From NCBI GenBank assembly GCA_029531795.1, contig JAPEIS010000010.1, positions 186,001 to 250,000 of the forward strand: 64,000 nt of DNA, given 5' to 3'. Of the stretch, positions 22,198 through 34,461 are shown one piece after another. The stretch's first letter is position 1; each line of letters opens with the position of its first letter. The notes beneath the pieces are model-generated. The model was not told the DNA's origin, did no database searches, and was given only the letters and a program-made list of their open reading frames with translations. A program made the position numbers and the translations under genes. This DNA comes from Sclerotinia nivalis. Lineage: Eukaryota; Ascomycota; Leotiomycetes; Helotiales; Sclerotiniaceae.

Positions 22198-24945
22198 CTT
22201 GCTGATGATTCCTGGGCGGTAGTTGCGATTTCTAAGAGCCCTCGATGGAAAAAGAGTGTGTTACTGTACTAGGATATCGATACAGTAATCTCAAATAGGT
22301 GAGTAGCTGTATAGCTCTCTCAAGATGTGGTTGATTTTTGAAAGAAGTTGGAAGCTGTGTGAGGTGGAAGTGGAAGAAGAAGTGGAAGTGGAAGAATTAC
22401 AATTGTCTCTTCAAAGGTGCTTAAGGTACAGGGTGGAAGATTTTGGGTGTCTGTGGGAAGATTTCCTCACAGTTGAGGGAACCCCAATCTCCTTGGTTAC
22501 TATCTTGAAGCCTAATGCCTAGCAACGCTAAGCCTTTCTGGTGTATAATTTCACGAACAAACAGTATTTGCAAGAGGAATATTAACCATTCATTGTCCGA
22601 GGCTCCCTCGGACCGTGAATTATTTGCTGGAATAGACTACCAAAGTGTAAGTTACTTTCCACTGGTAAGATCATTTGTTGGACTCAGAGGCCACAGTTCA
22701 ATATTTTTCATATAATGTGAATTGCGAGGGGTATAGATCTTAGAAGGTCTGCACAACAATGTGTATACTTTCTACACACTTGGGGTTTTCACAACAAAGG
22801 TCAACTTTGAACTATGTTGCGGAGCTTGATGGAATCAAAGGATTGGATATAGAGACGGTGCACAAGCATACAGTACGGAAGTTAAAGATAATGCATGGTA
22901 AGGAAATGAGTTTTCTTTGTGATGTACCCCTTTTTATCTACATAAGTACAAACTGCTATTCCTCCTGCATGAGAGACAAACTATGCACCAGTCCAATGGA
23001 GCTTGGCTAATGCAGACAAACATGGCCAGCTTCTACACTTTTCATTAGATGTTGACTTGTATTGCAGAATGCAAAAATATTTTGAAAATTCACTCAAATT
23101 GTGTGAAGTCCATAATGGAATGAGAATGCAAGCAAGCTGTACAAAAGCAATTGAGCTCCACTTTCGTACCTTGGATTTTTTTGGAGGCTGACTACCAATT
23201 CTACTTTTATCTAAGCAAACTCAAAACATTTAGTCATTCATAAAAATAAAAACATAGAACAAATGCAAAGCGATTCAAAGATATTGTGCAGATGCCCGGA
23301 CCTTGGTAACCACTATTACTATCAGGTTGGTGGAAGAGCAAGAGAGTTTAGACCAGGTCAGTCTTGCTGACCTAGCCAGCTAGGATTTCTCTTACGCATA
23401 CTCTCCATCTCCTTTCATCTTTACCAAGCATGGCACGGAAAATTTGGAGTAAGTCTTCTTGACCTTCGTTTCGCGTTCTAAACCGATGTTGCTAGAAAAT
23501 CAGTGAGTATTACTTCAAACTCCAGCACTTATTTCAACACCCAAACTTCACAGTCAGATTTTTACGGACTTTTCTCACCGGTCGGAGGTGTTTCCCGCAG
23601 AAATTACTGAACTAACTTTGGTACAACCTGAACCTGAGTCAGGGACAAAGCCGCTATCGGAATGATGATAAATACTTTTCTGTCGGAGGTCTCTATGCGA
23701 TGACGTGACGTTGTAGGCTGAAAGTAAGGTTACTCAACTTATCATGCTCTTAAATTCAAGCTAGAATATTGTGTTCTCAAAAGGGTGGCATTCTCACGGA
23801 ACATATTGTTCCATTGTTTCAATCATATCAATCTCAGCCTTATCTTGAGAGAGGTATTGGACATCTAGGCATGTCAGTAGGTTTTTCGACAGCCACATGG
23901 TCTTGTGCTCTTCATAAGCACAATAGTGTATAAGGTTCCCATGAGTATCAGTGATCATGGGTGATACGCCTTAGAAGCCACTCGAAGTATCTTGTCCTAC
24001 TCGAGGTCGAGCATGTCGAATTCTAGTCCGTAGTATATATCCATTTGATAGGTAATCGGACCGTCGCCTCACTTACGCCAAGATTATGACGAGCAGCAAG
24101 ATGGTGTGATGAGCTTGATCTGACTGCTGGCAAATGACACGGTTTCTGATTGAAAATTCTCAGCCTAAAACGATTCTGGGCTTGCCCAAGATTCCATATT
24201 CCCTGTCGATAATTATATTCTACCATTTCTGGAAATCAAGGGGGTGAGTGAGTGAGTGAGTGATATGGCATTTTCTCCGGTGGTGGTGATAATACGTAGA
24301 CATGTGCGACAGTGAGTTAGGATTGAGGTGTCAGGAGTCATCAACTTCAAACAAACTTCTTGATGAGAGATGAGACATTGAGAACATGAAAATAAGAAAG
24401 TGATGACACGTGATCACATGATTACATTGGGTATCAACAAGTTGGCCAATCATCAGGCTTAGAACTGATCACAAGCGCTATCTTCCGCGTTAACCGCTAT
24501 CTGGCTTTTACTTCTGTCCGGGTCCATAATTATTTTCCGGATGATAACAAATGCTTTGAGATTTGACTGACTTGTCCGGCACTAGCAAAATAAGCTCCGT
24601 TATGACTGAGATAAAGCGAAACTTCGCAATCATGTCGAACTTCACTCCTTTATTATTCGATAATATATTCTCCGAGCCAGAATTTCAATATTGTGAATCA
24701 CTTTCGTATGAAGTTAGGACCTTTTCAACAATATCAAACGTAGAAACCACCACCCCAGCTCTCCCCACACAGTTTGATAGAGCTTCGAAACGACTAGGGG
24801 TCTTATCTTCGCCACTGTTTGTTTCTTGGGGTTGAGAATCTCAATCATTTAGAGTACTACAAGTTAGATGAGTATGCAAACCTTCATGAAATGAAGTAGA
24901 GCCACCATATGCTGATTAAGTGACCTAGGATAACACTCAGACAAT
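22198..24945. other. Divergent upstream region between the Gln-rich gene and GGT
   Basis: No supported gene lies in these 2.7 kb. The first 300 nt are the promoter and leader of the minus-strand gene and contain a GAAGTGGAAGTGGAAG-type purine repeat near 22365. A GTGA microsatellite lies at 24244-24263. A 90-codon frame at 24563-24835 shows no known domain and ends before the GGT start. Confidence 0.45.
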
Positions 24946-27084
24946 ATGGGCGGAATAAACTTAGCCCGGCTTTGCTGGGTCCTCATGCTTTGGATCCTAC
25001 ATGATGTGAACTCTTCGATTGTTACAAACACTGGCAATCTTGGAGCAGTAGCGAGTGAAAGCAAGACATGTAGTGATATAGGAGCGCAACTCATCAAGAG
25101 AGGTGTAAGTAACTTCCTATCAGTGGTTGATTTGATACTAATCACATGGTTCAGGGGAATGCCGCAGATGCTATGGTTGGCACTACTCTTTGTGTTGGAG
25201 TCATCGGTAAGGCAGTTCCTGACCTTTGAATTGGCTGCCAGTAGTAGGCTTACAAAATTTCAGGAATGTATCATAGTGGTATAGGTGGAGGTGGTTTTAT
25301 GCTTGTGCGTAGCCCAGATGGAGAATTCGAAACCATAGGTCAGGTTCACGAGAAGTCCATTTTATTTTCACTTAGCTTACACACAAATAGACTATAGAGA
25401 GACAGCTCCAGCTGCTGCATATCGAGACATGTATAAAAAGAAACCCAGAGAAGCAATTGTCGGTGGAAATGCCGTTGCTGTCCCAGGTGATCTTAGAGGA
25501 CTTGAGTATCTTCACAATAAATATGGAGTATGTGGATTTTCATTTTGAGATAAGTTAGCTGACTTTAACCAGCAACTACCTTGGCATGCTGTTTGCAATC
25601 CCGCTGTACATGTCGCCAGATATGGATTTCCTGGTATGTAATTTTGACGAGATTTTGTGGACATCGCTGATTAGAACCAGTGTCGGAAGATACAGTTTAC
25701 TATATGAATGCAGTTTACAACCAAGTTGGATGGAACTTCCTCCAAGATGATCCGAACTGGGCTATTGATTTCGCTCCGAACGGCACACTCCTCAAAGTGG
25801 GTGATATAATGACAAGGAAAAGATTTGCCAACACGCTAGAGAAGATTGCTAAAAAAGGAGCATCGGCATTTTACGAAGGAGAAATTGCAGAGGCAACCGT
25901 CGCAGCCATAAAGTCCACGAACGGAATTATGACCCTGGCCGATCTACAAAATTACGAAGTAAAAATTCGTAATTCAATCAATATCACTTATCGCGGCTAT
26001 AGTCTCCACTCAACTGGTACTCCTTCCGGTGGTTCCATAGCTCTCAGCATTCTCAAGACCATTGAAGGATACGATATGTACACGGCATCCGATTTACTTT
26101 TGAACACACACAGACTTGATGAATCCATGCGCTTTTCATATGCTGCGCATTCCGAGCTGGGGGACCCGTCAATTTTTGCCGAGATGGATAGATTTGAAGA
26201 AGGTATCATTTCACCTGAGACGGCAAGTGCAAATAGACGGAAGATCTTGGACGATAAGACACAGGATGTGGGAAGGTATAATCCAGAAATGTGGGATATT
26301 AAGAATAATCATGGGACGTCGCATATGGTCGCTACGGATGCTTCTGGTCTTTCGATTACATCAACCTCTACCATCAATCTGCTTTTCGGTTCCGCCGTTA
26401 TGGTTCCTGAGACTGGTATGTTATGTTTCATGAATTTCAAAGTTCATACGTCCATTTATCTCCGTTTCAAAACAGTTCGGATCCTGCTGACAATTTCACA
26501 GGAGTAATCCTCAACAACGAAATGGACGACTTCTCCATCCCTGGCGTTCCCAACTCCTTCGGTTTCGTCCCCTCTCCTATGAACTATGTTCGTCCTGGGT
26601 AAGTCTCAACAGGTCCCGTTTTCAATCACTCTTCGTGTCCATATATACCAGCTACCTACTAACCATCAATCCCAGTGCCCGCCCCATGAGTTCCATCTCC
26701 CCCATCCACATTTCTCACCCCAACGGCTCACACTTTCTCTCCATCGGCGCAGCTGGCGGTTCACGAATCCCCACCTCCACCATCCAAACCATCATAAACA
26801 TAATCGACCACGGGATGTCCCTCGAAGAAGCATTAAAACAACCTAGAATGCACGATCAATTACTACCAGAAAGAACAACCGTAGAACCAGGGTATAGTGA
26901 AGAATTACAGGAAGCGTTAAGGGAAAGAGGACATAAAGTTACGTGGGCAAGTGGGAGGGAGAGTGCGGTGCAGGGTGTTAGAGTTTGGGGTGATTTATCG
27001 ATGGTTGAAGGGTTGAATGCGGGAGGATGGTTGGAGGCGGTTGGAGAACCAAGACAGAAGGGAAGTGGTGGGGTTGGGGTTTGA
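24946..27084 (+). CDS. Secreted gamma-glutamyltransferase (glutathione hydrolase)
   Basis: Eight exons (24946-25104, 25155-25206, 25264-25338, 25391-25527, 25573-25633, 25681-26415, 26502-26598, 26676-27084) encode 574 residues; all seven introns are 45-86 nt and every junction keeps frame. The N-terminus has a hydrophobic segment (LCWVLMLWILHDV), a likely signal peptide or anchor. Family signatures follow in order: GAVASES, GGNAADAMVGTTLCVGV, YHSGIGGGGFMLVR, DYRETAPAAA and GGNAVAVPGDLRGLE. The catalytic Thr lies in NHGTSHMVATDASG at about residue 374, where the precursor normally cleaves itself into large and small subunits. Then come GVILNNEMDDFS, RPMSSISP and GAAGGSRIPTS. The enzyme (gamma-glutamyltransferase, EC 2.3.2.2) breaks down glutathione and its conjugates in the secretory pathway or outside the cell. 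The loose sulfur link to metR 8 kb away may be coincidence. Confidence 0.95.
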
Positions 27085-27578
27085 GAGGTTCAGAAGAGGT
27101 TGGATACACCTTTGCTTGGAAGAAGGTGCGCGACGCGCCGTTAAATTGCACAATTCCCTTCGCGGCTAACAATGTTTGAGCTTAATATCATGAAGCTCAT
27201 GGGGATTAGAACGAACATTTAGAATACACAGGGACGCAGATAGAATCTTGGGTTGGATATTTGGGGAGGATATAGAGTTGATAGACAGCTCATGGCACTT
27301 CTCTAGACTTTCCTAGAAAGACAGGCGGCCTCGCATCGATTGCCAGATTTGCGATTCAATAGAATAGCACATTCAATGAATTATTTCTCATTCTCAACAA
27401 CCTAGTCTTCTATCACTGTTCAAACCATATCTAAAAGACTTGCAATGGTAGAGACCGCCTGACTTACAATATGACAACTCGTTATATATTGGGTATTTGC
27501 TATGTATTTGCATATGTACTCTACCAGCTCGCATCTTCGACGCATCGGCCTATACAAACCAGATTTAAAATACACCCT
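27085..27578. other. Convergent 3' flanks of GGT and ALG11
   Basis: This 494-nt spacer separates two genes that end towards each other. No gene or structured element is seen; it is AT-rich in its second half. Confidence 0.5.
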
Positions 27579-29445
27579 CTATTGGTTTCTTCTGACGCCT
27601 TCCCATTTCCTCCGCAACGCCACTAGCTGTTCCATACCCACAATCCACTTCTTCGCAAACTCCGCTTCTGTAAACCTTTGCGCCGATTTTCTCGCCCTCA
27701 ACCTCATCGCTATTTTATCCTCGCGTGGAAGGGACAATGCGCTCTCGAAACCTTCAGCAAATTGTTCTACCGTTGATGCATGGAAGCCTGCGTTCAAGGA
27801 TTAGTCGCGCTACAGACAAGCGAGGTGGAAAGGGGTAAGAAGAAAGGCAAACAAACCTGTAGGCGAACCATCAATTTTGGTAACAATATCTCTCTTTGGA
27901 CCACCGCTATCATGAACAACACTGATTAATCCTGCCGCTTGGTACTCCACAACTCCAATTCCAAAATGCTCATTCCACATCCCGTTAACCCCAATACTAG
28001 CTTTGCCTAACCACTTCAGAATATCCGGCCAAGGCGCATCCAAATGAAATTCAACATCATCCTTAATCTGTAGTTCATTTGCTAACAACCGTAATTGATA
28101 TACACGTTTTGAATCAGAGTCGTCGCGAACACTGCCGATGAGAATAAGTTTTGAGCCTTCGGCTGCGCGAGATTTGGCAGCTTTGAAAGCGGCAAAGGCG
28201 CTTAAAATAAGTTGGTGGTTCTTTTCAGGACGGAATTGCGCGATATAAAGAAGATCTGGTTGACGTCTCGATTCTGATTCGGGGTTTACTGTAATCTTCT
28301 CCTCGAGCTCTTCGACGGCTACCGGAGGAAAGACTGCTGTTGCGGTGGGCTTTTTTAGGTCGTGTCGCCATTCCCCCCATAGTGATGTGATGTGATCAAG
28401 TGTCCAGTTTGAGTTTGTGAGAACTACATCAATGGATGCTCCGACCCAGGTGTAAAATTTCGCAAATATGTTCCAATAAAGCTTCTTTGCCTCTCCTCTC
28501 AGTCCTTTGCCTTTTCCAGCATTCACTCCTTGCTTTCCGGTGGCGGATGTAGGGTCCAGGGATCCCAGCATATCTGTCGAGATTGTAGGATAATGTACAT
28601 ATGCTCCAGTGGGTACTTCGGGAAACAAAATCTTGCTAAATCCAAGTGCAAATGCGTAACCCATTGTATCCACAAATATGTCCGGCACAACTAGAGAGAA
28701 CGCATCCCATGCAAGTATAATGGAACCAATCGATTGCCCTAGAAGCGTGAAATGAGGCCAAGTTGAAGCCAAAACCCAATGTCTGGTCGTGAGATAAAGG
28801 AAGGTAATCGTTGGTGGATGGAGTTGAATGTTAAAACGATCCTGTTTGTCGTAATTAGCCGGCACATTCGATGAGAATGGTATTCTGTTTATACCTTTAC
28901 TCTTGCAATAATCTGCGACTTATCCACATCATGATCTCCAGTGTAGACGATGCATTTCGCATTGGGCCATCGTTTTTGAGTTGCTAGAATCGCTGCCCAC
29001 AGAACACGTTCACCACCACCCCCAGCATTACTAAAGTAATGTTAGTCCATCAAGCCAAAACAACTTCAAGCGAGGTCTCTCCGTACCAAAAGGGGTGGAA
29101 GAATCCAACAATGCCATCCCATTCCTTATCCCCATTCCCTCCAATTTTGATCGCATAAGATTCCACGTTCTCCCAATCATCACTATCCCTTCTCTTTTCT
29201 CTACTTTTCCTATGCTCCTTCTCATCAGTCTCTACCCTTTCCAAAACTTGAGCTTTCCTCCCTGCTGTCTTTTGCCTCAAATAAAACCCCACCGTGCGTC
29301 CGACATATCCCACAAGCTTCGGGACTCCTAAAAGAACAATCAAGGGAGTCGCACCAAGAATCAAAGCTATTAGAATTGTCCATTTGGTATCCAGCCCAAA
29401 TGTCCACATATCATTACCATCCGGAGCTTTGCATGTTTCCGCCAT
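27579..29445 (-). CDS. ALG11: ALG11, GDP-Man:Man3GlcNAc2-PP-dolichol alpha-1,2-mannosyltransferase
   Basis: Four exons (29445-29087, 29030-28895, 28841-27857, 27787-27579; introns of 56, 53 and 69 nt) give 562 residues. A single N-terminal membrane helix (WTILIALILGATPLIVLLGV, about 22-41) anchors it in the ER with the catalytic part cytosolic. The first splice rebuilds the ALG11 signature GFFHPFCNAGGGGERVLW. VYTGDHD, GAYVHYPTISTDM and LTNSNWT follow. The C-terminal GT4 Rossmann half has YIAQFRPEKNHQL, LIGSVRDDSDS and the E-x7-E catalytic motif EHFGIGVVE followed by YQAAGLI. The enzyme adds the fourth and fifth mannoses to the lipid-linked oligosaccharide for N-glycosylation. It starts 274 nt from the divergent COX18-like gene. 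Confidence 0.96.
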
Positions 29446-29719
29446 AACTTTTTGAAAGATTTGGAACAGAAGTGAGGGGGAGCGACGTTTGTCTCTAGAG
29501 TTTCCAGGGTTACTGTGTCACTTCTGGCTGTGACGTGCAGCCGGTGGAGCGTGCGGCCGCTTGTACCGACATGCGGGCATTTTTTCAAAGATGACATGTG
29601 AACGGAACTTCTACTTGAGAAAATCAAATGTTCAAATCATGTTAGAATATTGAGAAATTGATCGATGCATGAGGGTTGATTGTCTCTTCTCAGTAAGGCA
29701 CCTTAGAAATTGACTTACG
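29446..29719. promoter_or_regulatory. Shared divergent promoter of ALG11 and the COX18-like gene
   Basis: Only 274 nt separate the two divergent start codons, so both promoters and leaders must share or overlap this segment. It has a GC-rich core (about 29520-29580) and an AT-rich flank towards COX18. No named site is claimed. Confidence 0.6.
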
Positions 29720-30694
29720 ATGTCTACACTATCTCGGCCGAGTCGCACGGTAATGCGCCCTTTCGTCAGCTCAAAAATTCCAAAAGTCTTCTTACAACTA
29801 CCTCCGAGCTTTCGATCATTCCATGCCTCACCACAACCTCGGTCTCTCGATTCCGTTTTAATAGCTACACATGGAGTTCTAGAAGGATTGCACTCTTTTA
29901 CTGGCCTACCATGGGCTTATACTTTACCTCTCACTGCTTTGGCTATCCGAACCATCCTCATCCTCCCGATCGGTATAAACTCACGACGAGCTGCGCAGAA
30001 ACAAATGGACCTAATGCCTCTCATGAACGCATGGCAACATCAATTCAGAAAACAATCAATACAAGAGGTTGGTCACTTGGGACCGGATGCGGCGAATCAG
30101 TTTGTTAAAGATAAAATGAAAAAGAAGAAGAAGGAACTCTATTCTAGATACAGTTGTGGTGCTTGGAAACATTATCTGCCGTTTGTGCAATTACCTATTT
30201 GGATGGTCGCTGTAGAGACGATTCGAAAAATGTGCGGCGCACACGATGGATTATTGAAATGGGTTGAATCGCTGTTCACATCGAGTAATGCAAATGAGTC
30301 TGCAGCTGCTACGGACCTGGACTTGGGCTCTCTACTATTAGAACCATCTTTCGCGACAGAAGGAGCATTATGGTTTCCTAATCTTCTCATTTCGGATCCA
30401 ATGTTGATACTTCCTTTCATGCTCTCCGGATCTATCCTATTGAATCTCAGTGGCCAGGGAAGACCTAAAACTGTATTCATGAGAAGATTAATGAATTCGT
30501 TGAAGGTAGTGGCTCTTGCGATTATTCCACTTACATTGCAGATGCCGAGTGCAATGTTGGTGTATTGGACATCTTCCTCTTTGCTGGCTTATGGACAAGC
30601 CAAGATGTTGGACGTTTTAGTGCCGATTAAAAAACCTGTAGTACCATGTAAAGGGGGTCAACCTGTTAGATATGCAGGTACCAGGGAAAGTTGA
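29720..30694 (+). CDS. COX18: OXA1/YidC-family mitochondrial inner-membrane insertase, COX18 type
   Basis: This is an intronless gene of 324 residues. The first 40 residues are Arg/Ser-rich with no acidic residues until SLDSV, as expected of a mitochondrial presequence. Membrane segments follow at about 57-85 (FTGLPWAYTLPLTALAIRTI), 155-170 (YLPFVQLPIWMVAVETIR), 225-245 (DPMLILPFMLSGSILLNLS) and 265-290 (VVALAIIPLTLQMPSAMLVY). The order and the RRAAQKQ and PIWMV motifs are typical of the YidC/Oxa1 fold; the lack of the long C-terminal ribosome-binding tail and the 324-residue length favour Cox18 over Oxa1. Cox18 exports the C-terminal tail of Cox2 during cytochrome oxidase assembly. A KKKKK patch near residue 135 is matrix-side by the inside-positive rule. 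Confidence 0.88.
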   Translation: MSTLSRPSRTVMRPFVSSKIPKVFLQLPPSFRSFHASPQPRSLDSVLIATHGVLEGLHSFTGLPWAYTLPLTALAIRTILILPIGINSRRAAQKQMDLMPLMNAWQHQFRKQSIQEVGHLGPDAANQFVKDKMKKKKKELYSRYSCGAWKHYLPFVQLPIWMVAVETIRKMCGAHDGLLKWVESLFTSSNANESAAATDLDLGSLLLEPSFATEGALWFPNLLISDPMLILPFMLSGSILLNLSGQGRPKTVFMRRLMNSLKVVALAIIPLTLQMPSAMLVYWTSSSLLAYGQAKMLDVLVPIKKPVVPCKGGQPVRYAGTRES

Positions 30695-31550
30695 AGATAG
30701 AGTACGTTTGCTTCGAACAAATAAGCAGTAATGATCTAGATGATTGATATACCCTGAGGAATGAATAATGATCGGCGTTAGTGTCAAGAAAGGAATGGAG
30801 CATACGATGTCGGATTTATCACTTCGTTGAAAGGGTTGAGCGCCGAGATGTAACTCGTTTGGCTGTCAAAAATGAGTGGAACTTTGGTGCGGGCAAGACA
30901 AATTTAATCGTCGGCGGGGGGACGCAGGTAGTGCTACGCCTACGATTATATTAGATATGCTTTTTCATGGCAGGTTTGACTATTAGATACTAGCCTCACC
31001 TAATTCAACAATATAGAATGAAAGATCTTATGCACAAGTACAACATTTCTGGTTCCCCCCTCTTTTCAAACTGATACAGTAAGGTTAAGTTAAGTTTGGA
31101 TTAATGGGATTCCCTCATGGAAACTTCTCAGCCTTTCAGTCAAAAGTTCCTATTGCTCTATTGCTCTATTGCTCACCCTTGTTCTATAATCACGCTTGTG
31201 CACGCTAGATTACCAATTAAGCATTTATTTTCAACGCGTCCTTGCGGAGTATGAAAAGGAAAAGTCGCGTAAAGTGTTCCCTCTTAAAAACATTCGGATC
31301 CATTCTCATTCTCATAAACTCTTCTTCGTTCCTTCCTCTCAAGAACAATTTCCTCCAACATTTCAATCTACAATACGTTCCCTCCTTTTCATTCAAAGGT
31401 TAATTGATTGAGTACTTGACTGTAAACAAGTCGATTGATTATTTCTAATTTAAGAGTGGTTTGCTTTTCACTTATCTTTTCCTCCACTGTCTGGTTTCAT
31501 CAACCCCTCCAAATTCAGAAACGGATTCACCAAAATTCACTGCCGCCACC
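30695..31550. other. COX18 3' flank and RNR1 upstream region
   Basis: There is no supported gene. The first half is 3' flank. The second half is the RNR1 promoter and leader, with an MluI cell-cycle box at 31234-31239, a CGCGTAAAG near 31267 and pyrimidine-rich sequence up to GCCGCCACC directly before the ATG. Confidence 0.55.
31234..31239 (+). promoter_or_regulatory. MluI cell-cycle box (ACGCGT) upstream of RNR1
   Basis: A perfect palindromic ACGCGT lies about 310 nt upstream of the RNR1 start. This is the core site of the MBF-type (Mbp1/Swi6, Res/Cdc10) G1/S activator, which drives RNR genes in yeasts. One six-base match alone is weak, but the gene next to it is the expected target. Confidence 0.5.
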
Positions 31551-34461
31551 ATGTATGTCTATAAGAGAGGTATGTATATCAATCTAAACTGCTGCTTTTT
31601 CCCCGTACTCATCATATCTAGATGGACGTAAGGAACGTGTTCAATTCGATAAGATCACAGCTCGTGTATCAAGATTGTGTTATGCTCTCGATCCTGATCA
31701 CATTGATGCCGCTGCCATTACTCAAAAAGTCATTTCTGGTGTCTATCAAGGTGTAACAACCATTGAACTTGACAACCTCGTAAGTTAACCTTTAGAAGCG
31801 CGCTAAAACTGCTCCTCTTTCCAGTATAGTCTGCTAACGTTCCCTAAAGGCCGCAGAGACCGCTGCATATATGACAGTCACCCATCCCGATTATGCCATT
31901 CTAGCTGCTCGTATTGCAGTATCAAACCTCCACAAACAAACCAAGAAACAATTCTCCCACGTTATCCGCGATTTATACCAATATACAAACCCAAAAAATG
32001 GCAAAGCATCTCCTATGATTAGCAAGGAAACTTTCGAATGCGTCATGAGACATGAGGAAGAACTCAACTCTGCTATTGTCTATGACCGGGATTTCAACTA
32101 CCAATACTTCGGGTTTAAGACTCTTGAGCGATCATATCTTTTACGTCTTGATGGTAAAGTTGCGGAACGTCCTCAACAAATGATCATGCGTGTTGCCGTT
32201 GGTATTCACGGTGATGATATCGAAAGTGCTATCGAAACATACAACTTGATGTCAAACAAGTACTTTACACATGCTTCCCCAACACTCTTTTCTGCGGGCA
32301 CTCCACAAGCACAACTTTCGTCGTGCTTCCTCATCGACATGAAGGAGGACAGTATTGATGGTATCTACGATACTTTGAAGATTTGTGCCATGATCTCAAA
32401 GAATGCCGGTGGTATTGGTCTCAACATTCACAGAATCCGTGCTACTGGTGCATACATCGCCGGTACCAATGGAAATTCCAATGGTATTGTTCCCATGCTT
32501 CGAGTTTTCAACAACACTGCCAGATATGTTGATCAAGGTGGTAACAAACGTCCTGGTGCTTTTGCTGTTTACCTTGAGCCATGGCATGCCGATGTTTTCG
32601 AGTTTCTTGATCTACGCAAGAACCACGGTAAGGAAGAAGTTCGTGCGCGCGATCTCTTCTATGCCTTGTGGATTCCTGATTTGTTCATGAAGCGTGTTGA
32701 AAAGAATGGCGAATGGACTCTTATGTGCCCCAATGAATGCCCTGGTTTGGCAGATGTTTATGGCGATGAGTTCGAGGCTCTCTACGAGAGTTATGAAAAG
32801 GCAGGAAAGGGTCGCAAGACTATCAAGGCTCAAAAGCTTTGGTACTCTATTCTTGAGGCTCAAACCGAGACCGGAAATCCTTTCATGCTTTACAAAGATG
32901 CATGCAACAAGAAGAGCAACCAAAAGAATCTTGGTACTATTCGCAGCTCCAACTTGTGCACAGAGATCGTCGAGTATTCTGCACCAGATGAGGTTGCTTG
33001 CTGTAACTTGGCTTCAATTGCTCTACCAACTTTCGTCAACATGAATGAGGGAACTTATGATTTCCAAAAGCTTCACGAGGTTGTCCAAGTTGTCGTTAGA
33101 AACTTGAACAAGATCATTGATATCAACTATTATCCAGTGCAAGAAGCCAGAAAGAGCAATTTCCGTCACCGACCTATCGCTGTTGGTGTTCAAGGTCTTG
33201 CTGATGCTTTCTTGGCTCTTCGTCTTCCATTTGACTCGCCAGAAGCCAAGCACCTCAACATCCAGATTTTCGAGACCATCTACCACGCTGCCTTGACCTC
33301 ATCTGTCGAGATTGCAAAGGAGCTTGGCCCGTACGAAACTTATCAAGGCTCCCCAGTCTCCAAGGGTGAACTCCAATATGACATGTGGGGCGTCACTCCT
33401 TCTGATTTGTGGGATTGGGACTCTTTGAAGCAATCCATCAAGCAACACGGAATTCGCAACTCTCTTCTTGTTGCACCTATGCCTACTGCTAGTACTTCAC
33501 AAATCCTCGGTTTCAACGAATGTTTTGAACCATACACTTCAAACATCTACTCACGTCGTGTTCTAGCTGGAGAATTCCAAGTTGTTAACCCATGGCTCCT
33601 CAAAGACCTTGTCGATATGGGTCTCTGGTCTGACAACATGAAGAACCGTATCATTGCTGATGGTGGATCCATTCAAAACATCCCCAACATTCCAGCTGAT
33701 ATTAAAGCCCTTTACAAGACTGTTTGGGAAATTTCTCAACGAACAATTGTTCAAATGGCTGCTGACCGTGGTGCATTTATTGATCAATCTCAATCAATGA
33801 ACATTCACATGAAGGATCCTACAATGGGCAAGATCACATCTATGCATTTTGCTGGATGGAAATTGGGTTTGAAGACCGGAATGTACTATTTACGTACTAT
33901 GGCTGCCTCAGCGCCTATTCAATTCACCGTTGATCAAGAAGCTCTACTTGTAGCTGATACCAATGTCGCTCGAGAACGTACTACGAAGAAGCGCACTCTG
34001 CCATCTTCTGGTTATGTTTCAAGCGCCTCTTCAATCGGTGGAGGTGGTCCAAAGCCTATGTATGTTGGTAAATCATCGACATCATCTCTCAGTAGTGCAC
34101 CAAAGGATGTACCAACACCCAGCATTACACCCCCTCCTGCACCAGCTAAGGAGACACACACACCAATTGCTAAGACTCCTTTCAAGGCTGATGTGGAGGA
34201 AGGTGATAGTCCTAAGGCACTCGCTACAGATCCTACTGATGCAGTTCCCAAGGATGAAGAATTGCTTGAGTCAAGTGTTGAGAAGAAGAACCAGGATGAG
34301 GATGAAGGCAAGGATAGTACCGACCGAGAGTATGATATTTATGCCGATGCCAAGTTGCAATGTAAGTTCTCCGTCTCAGCCTTGTTTCACCAAAAACATT
34401 TACTAATAGTCATACAGGTAGCATTGATAACAAAGAGGAGTGTATGATGTGCAGTGGATAG
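31551..34461 (+). CDS. RNR1: Ribonucleoside-diphosphate reductase large subunit
   Basis: Four exons (31551-31569, 31622-31779, 31850-34361, 34418-34461; introns 52, 70 and 56 nt) encode 910 residues. The first exon holds only six codons and one base. Residues 1-100 form the ATP-cone ([17 protein letters not shown]) that binds allosteric ATP/dATP. The catalytic barrel has Cys218 (SSCFLID), Cys429 in [10 protein letters not shown] and Cys444 in VACCNLAS, numbered exactly as in mammalian R1. Signature [20 protein letters not shown] is present. Residues 700-890 are a Pro/Ser/Glu-rich linker. The terminal CMMCSG, the redox pair reloaded by thioredoxin/glutaredoxin, sits in the tiny last exon. The enzyme makes dNDPs from NDPs with the small subunit. 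An MCB box upstream suggests G1/S control. The start has an unusually perfect GCCGCCACC context. Confidence 0.97.

Noticed and set aside
15276..27084. A sulfur/glutathione gene cluster formed by metR and gamma-glutamyltransferase
   Set aside because: The two genes are over 8 kb apart with an unrelated gene between them, and no transporter or biosynthetic enzyme accompanies them.
27579..34461. A secondary-metabolite or effector cluster
   Set aside because: The genes here are housekeeping (ALG11, COX18, RNR1); no polyketide synthase, NRPS, P450 or terpene cyclase is present in the window.
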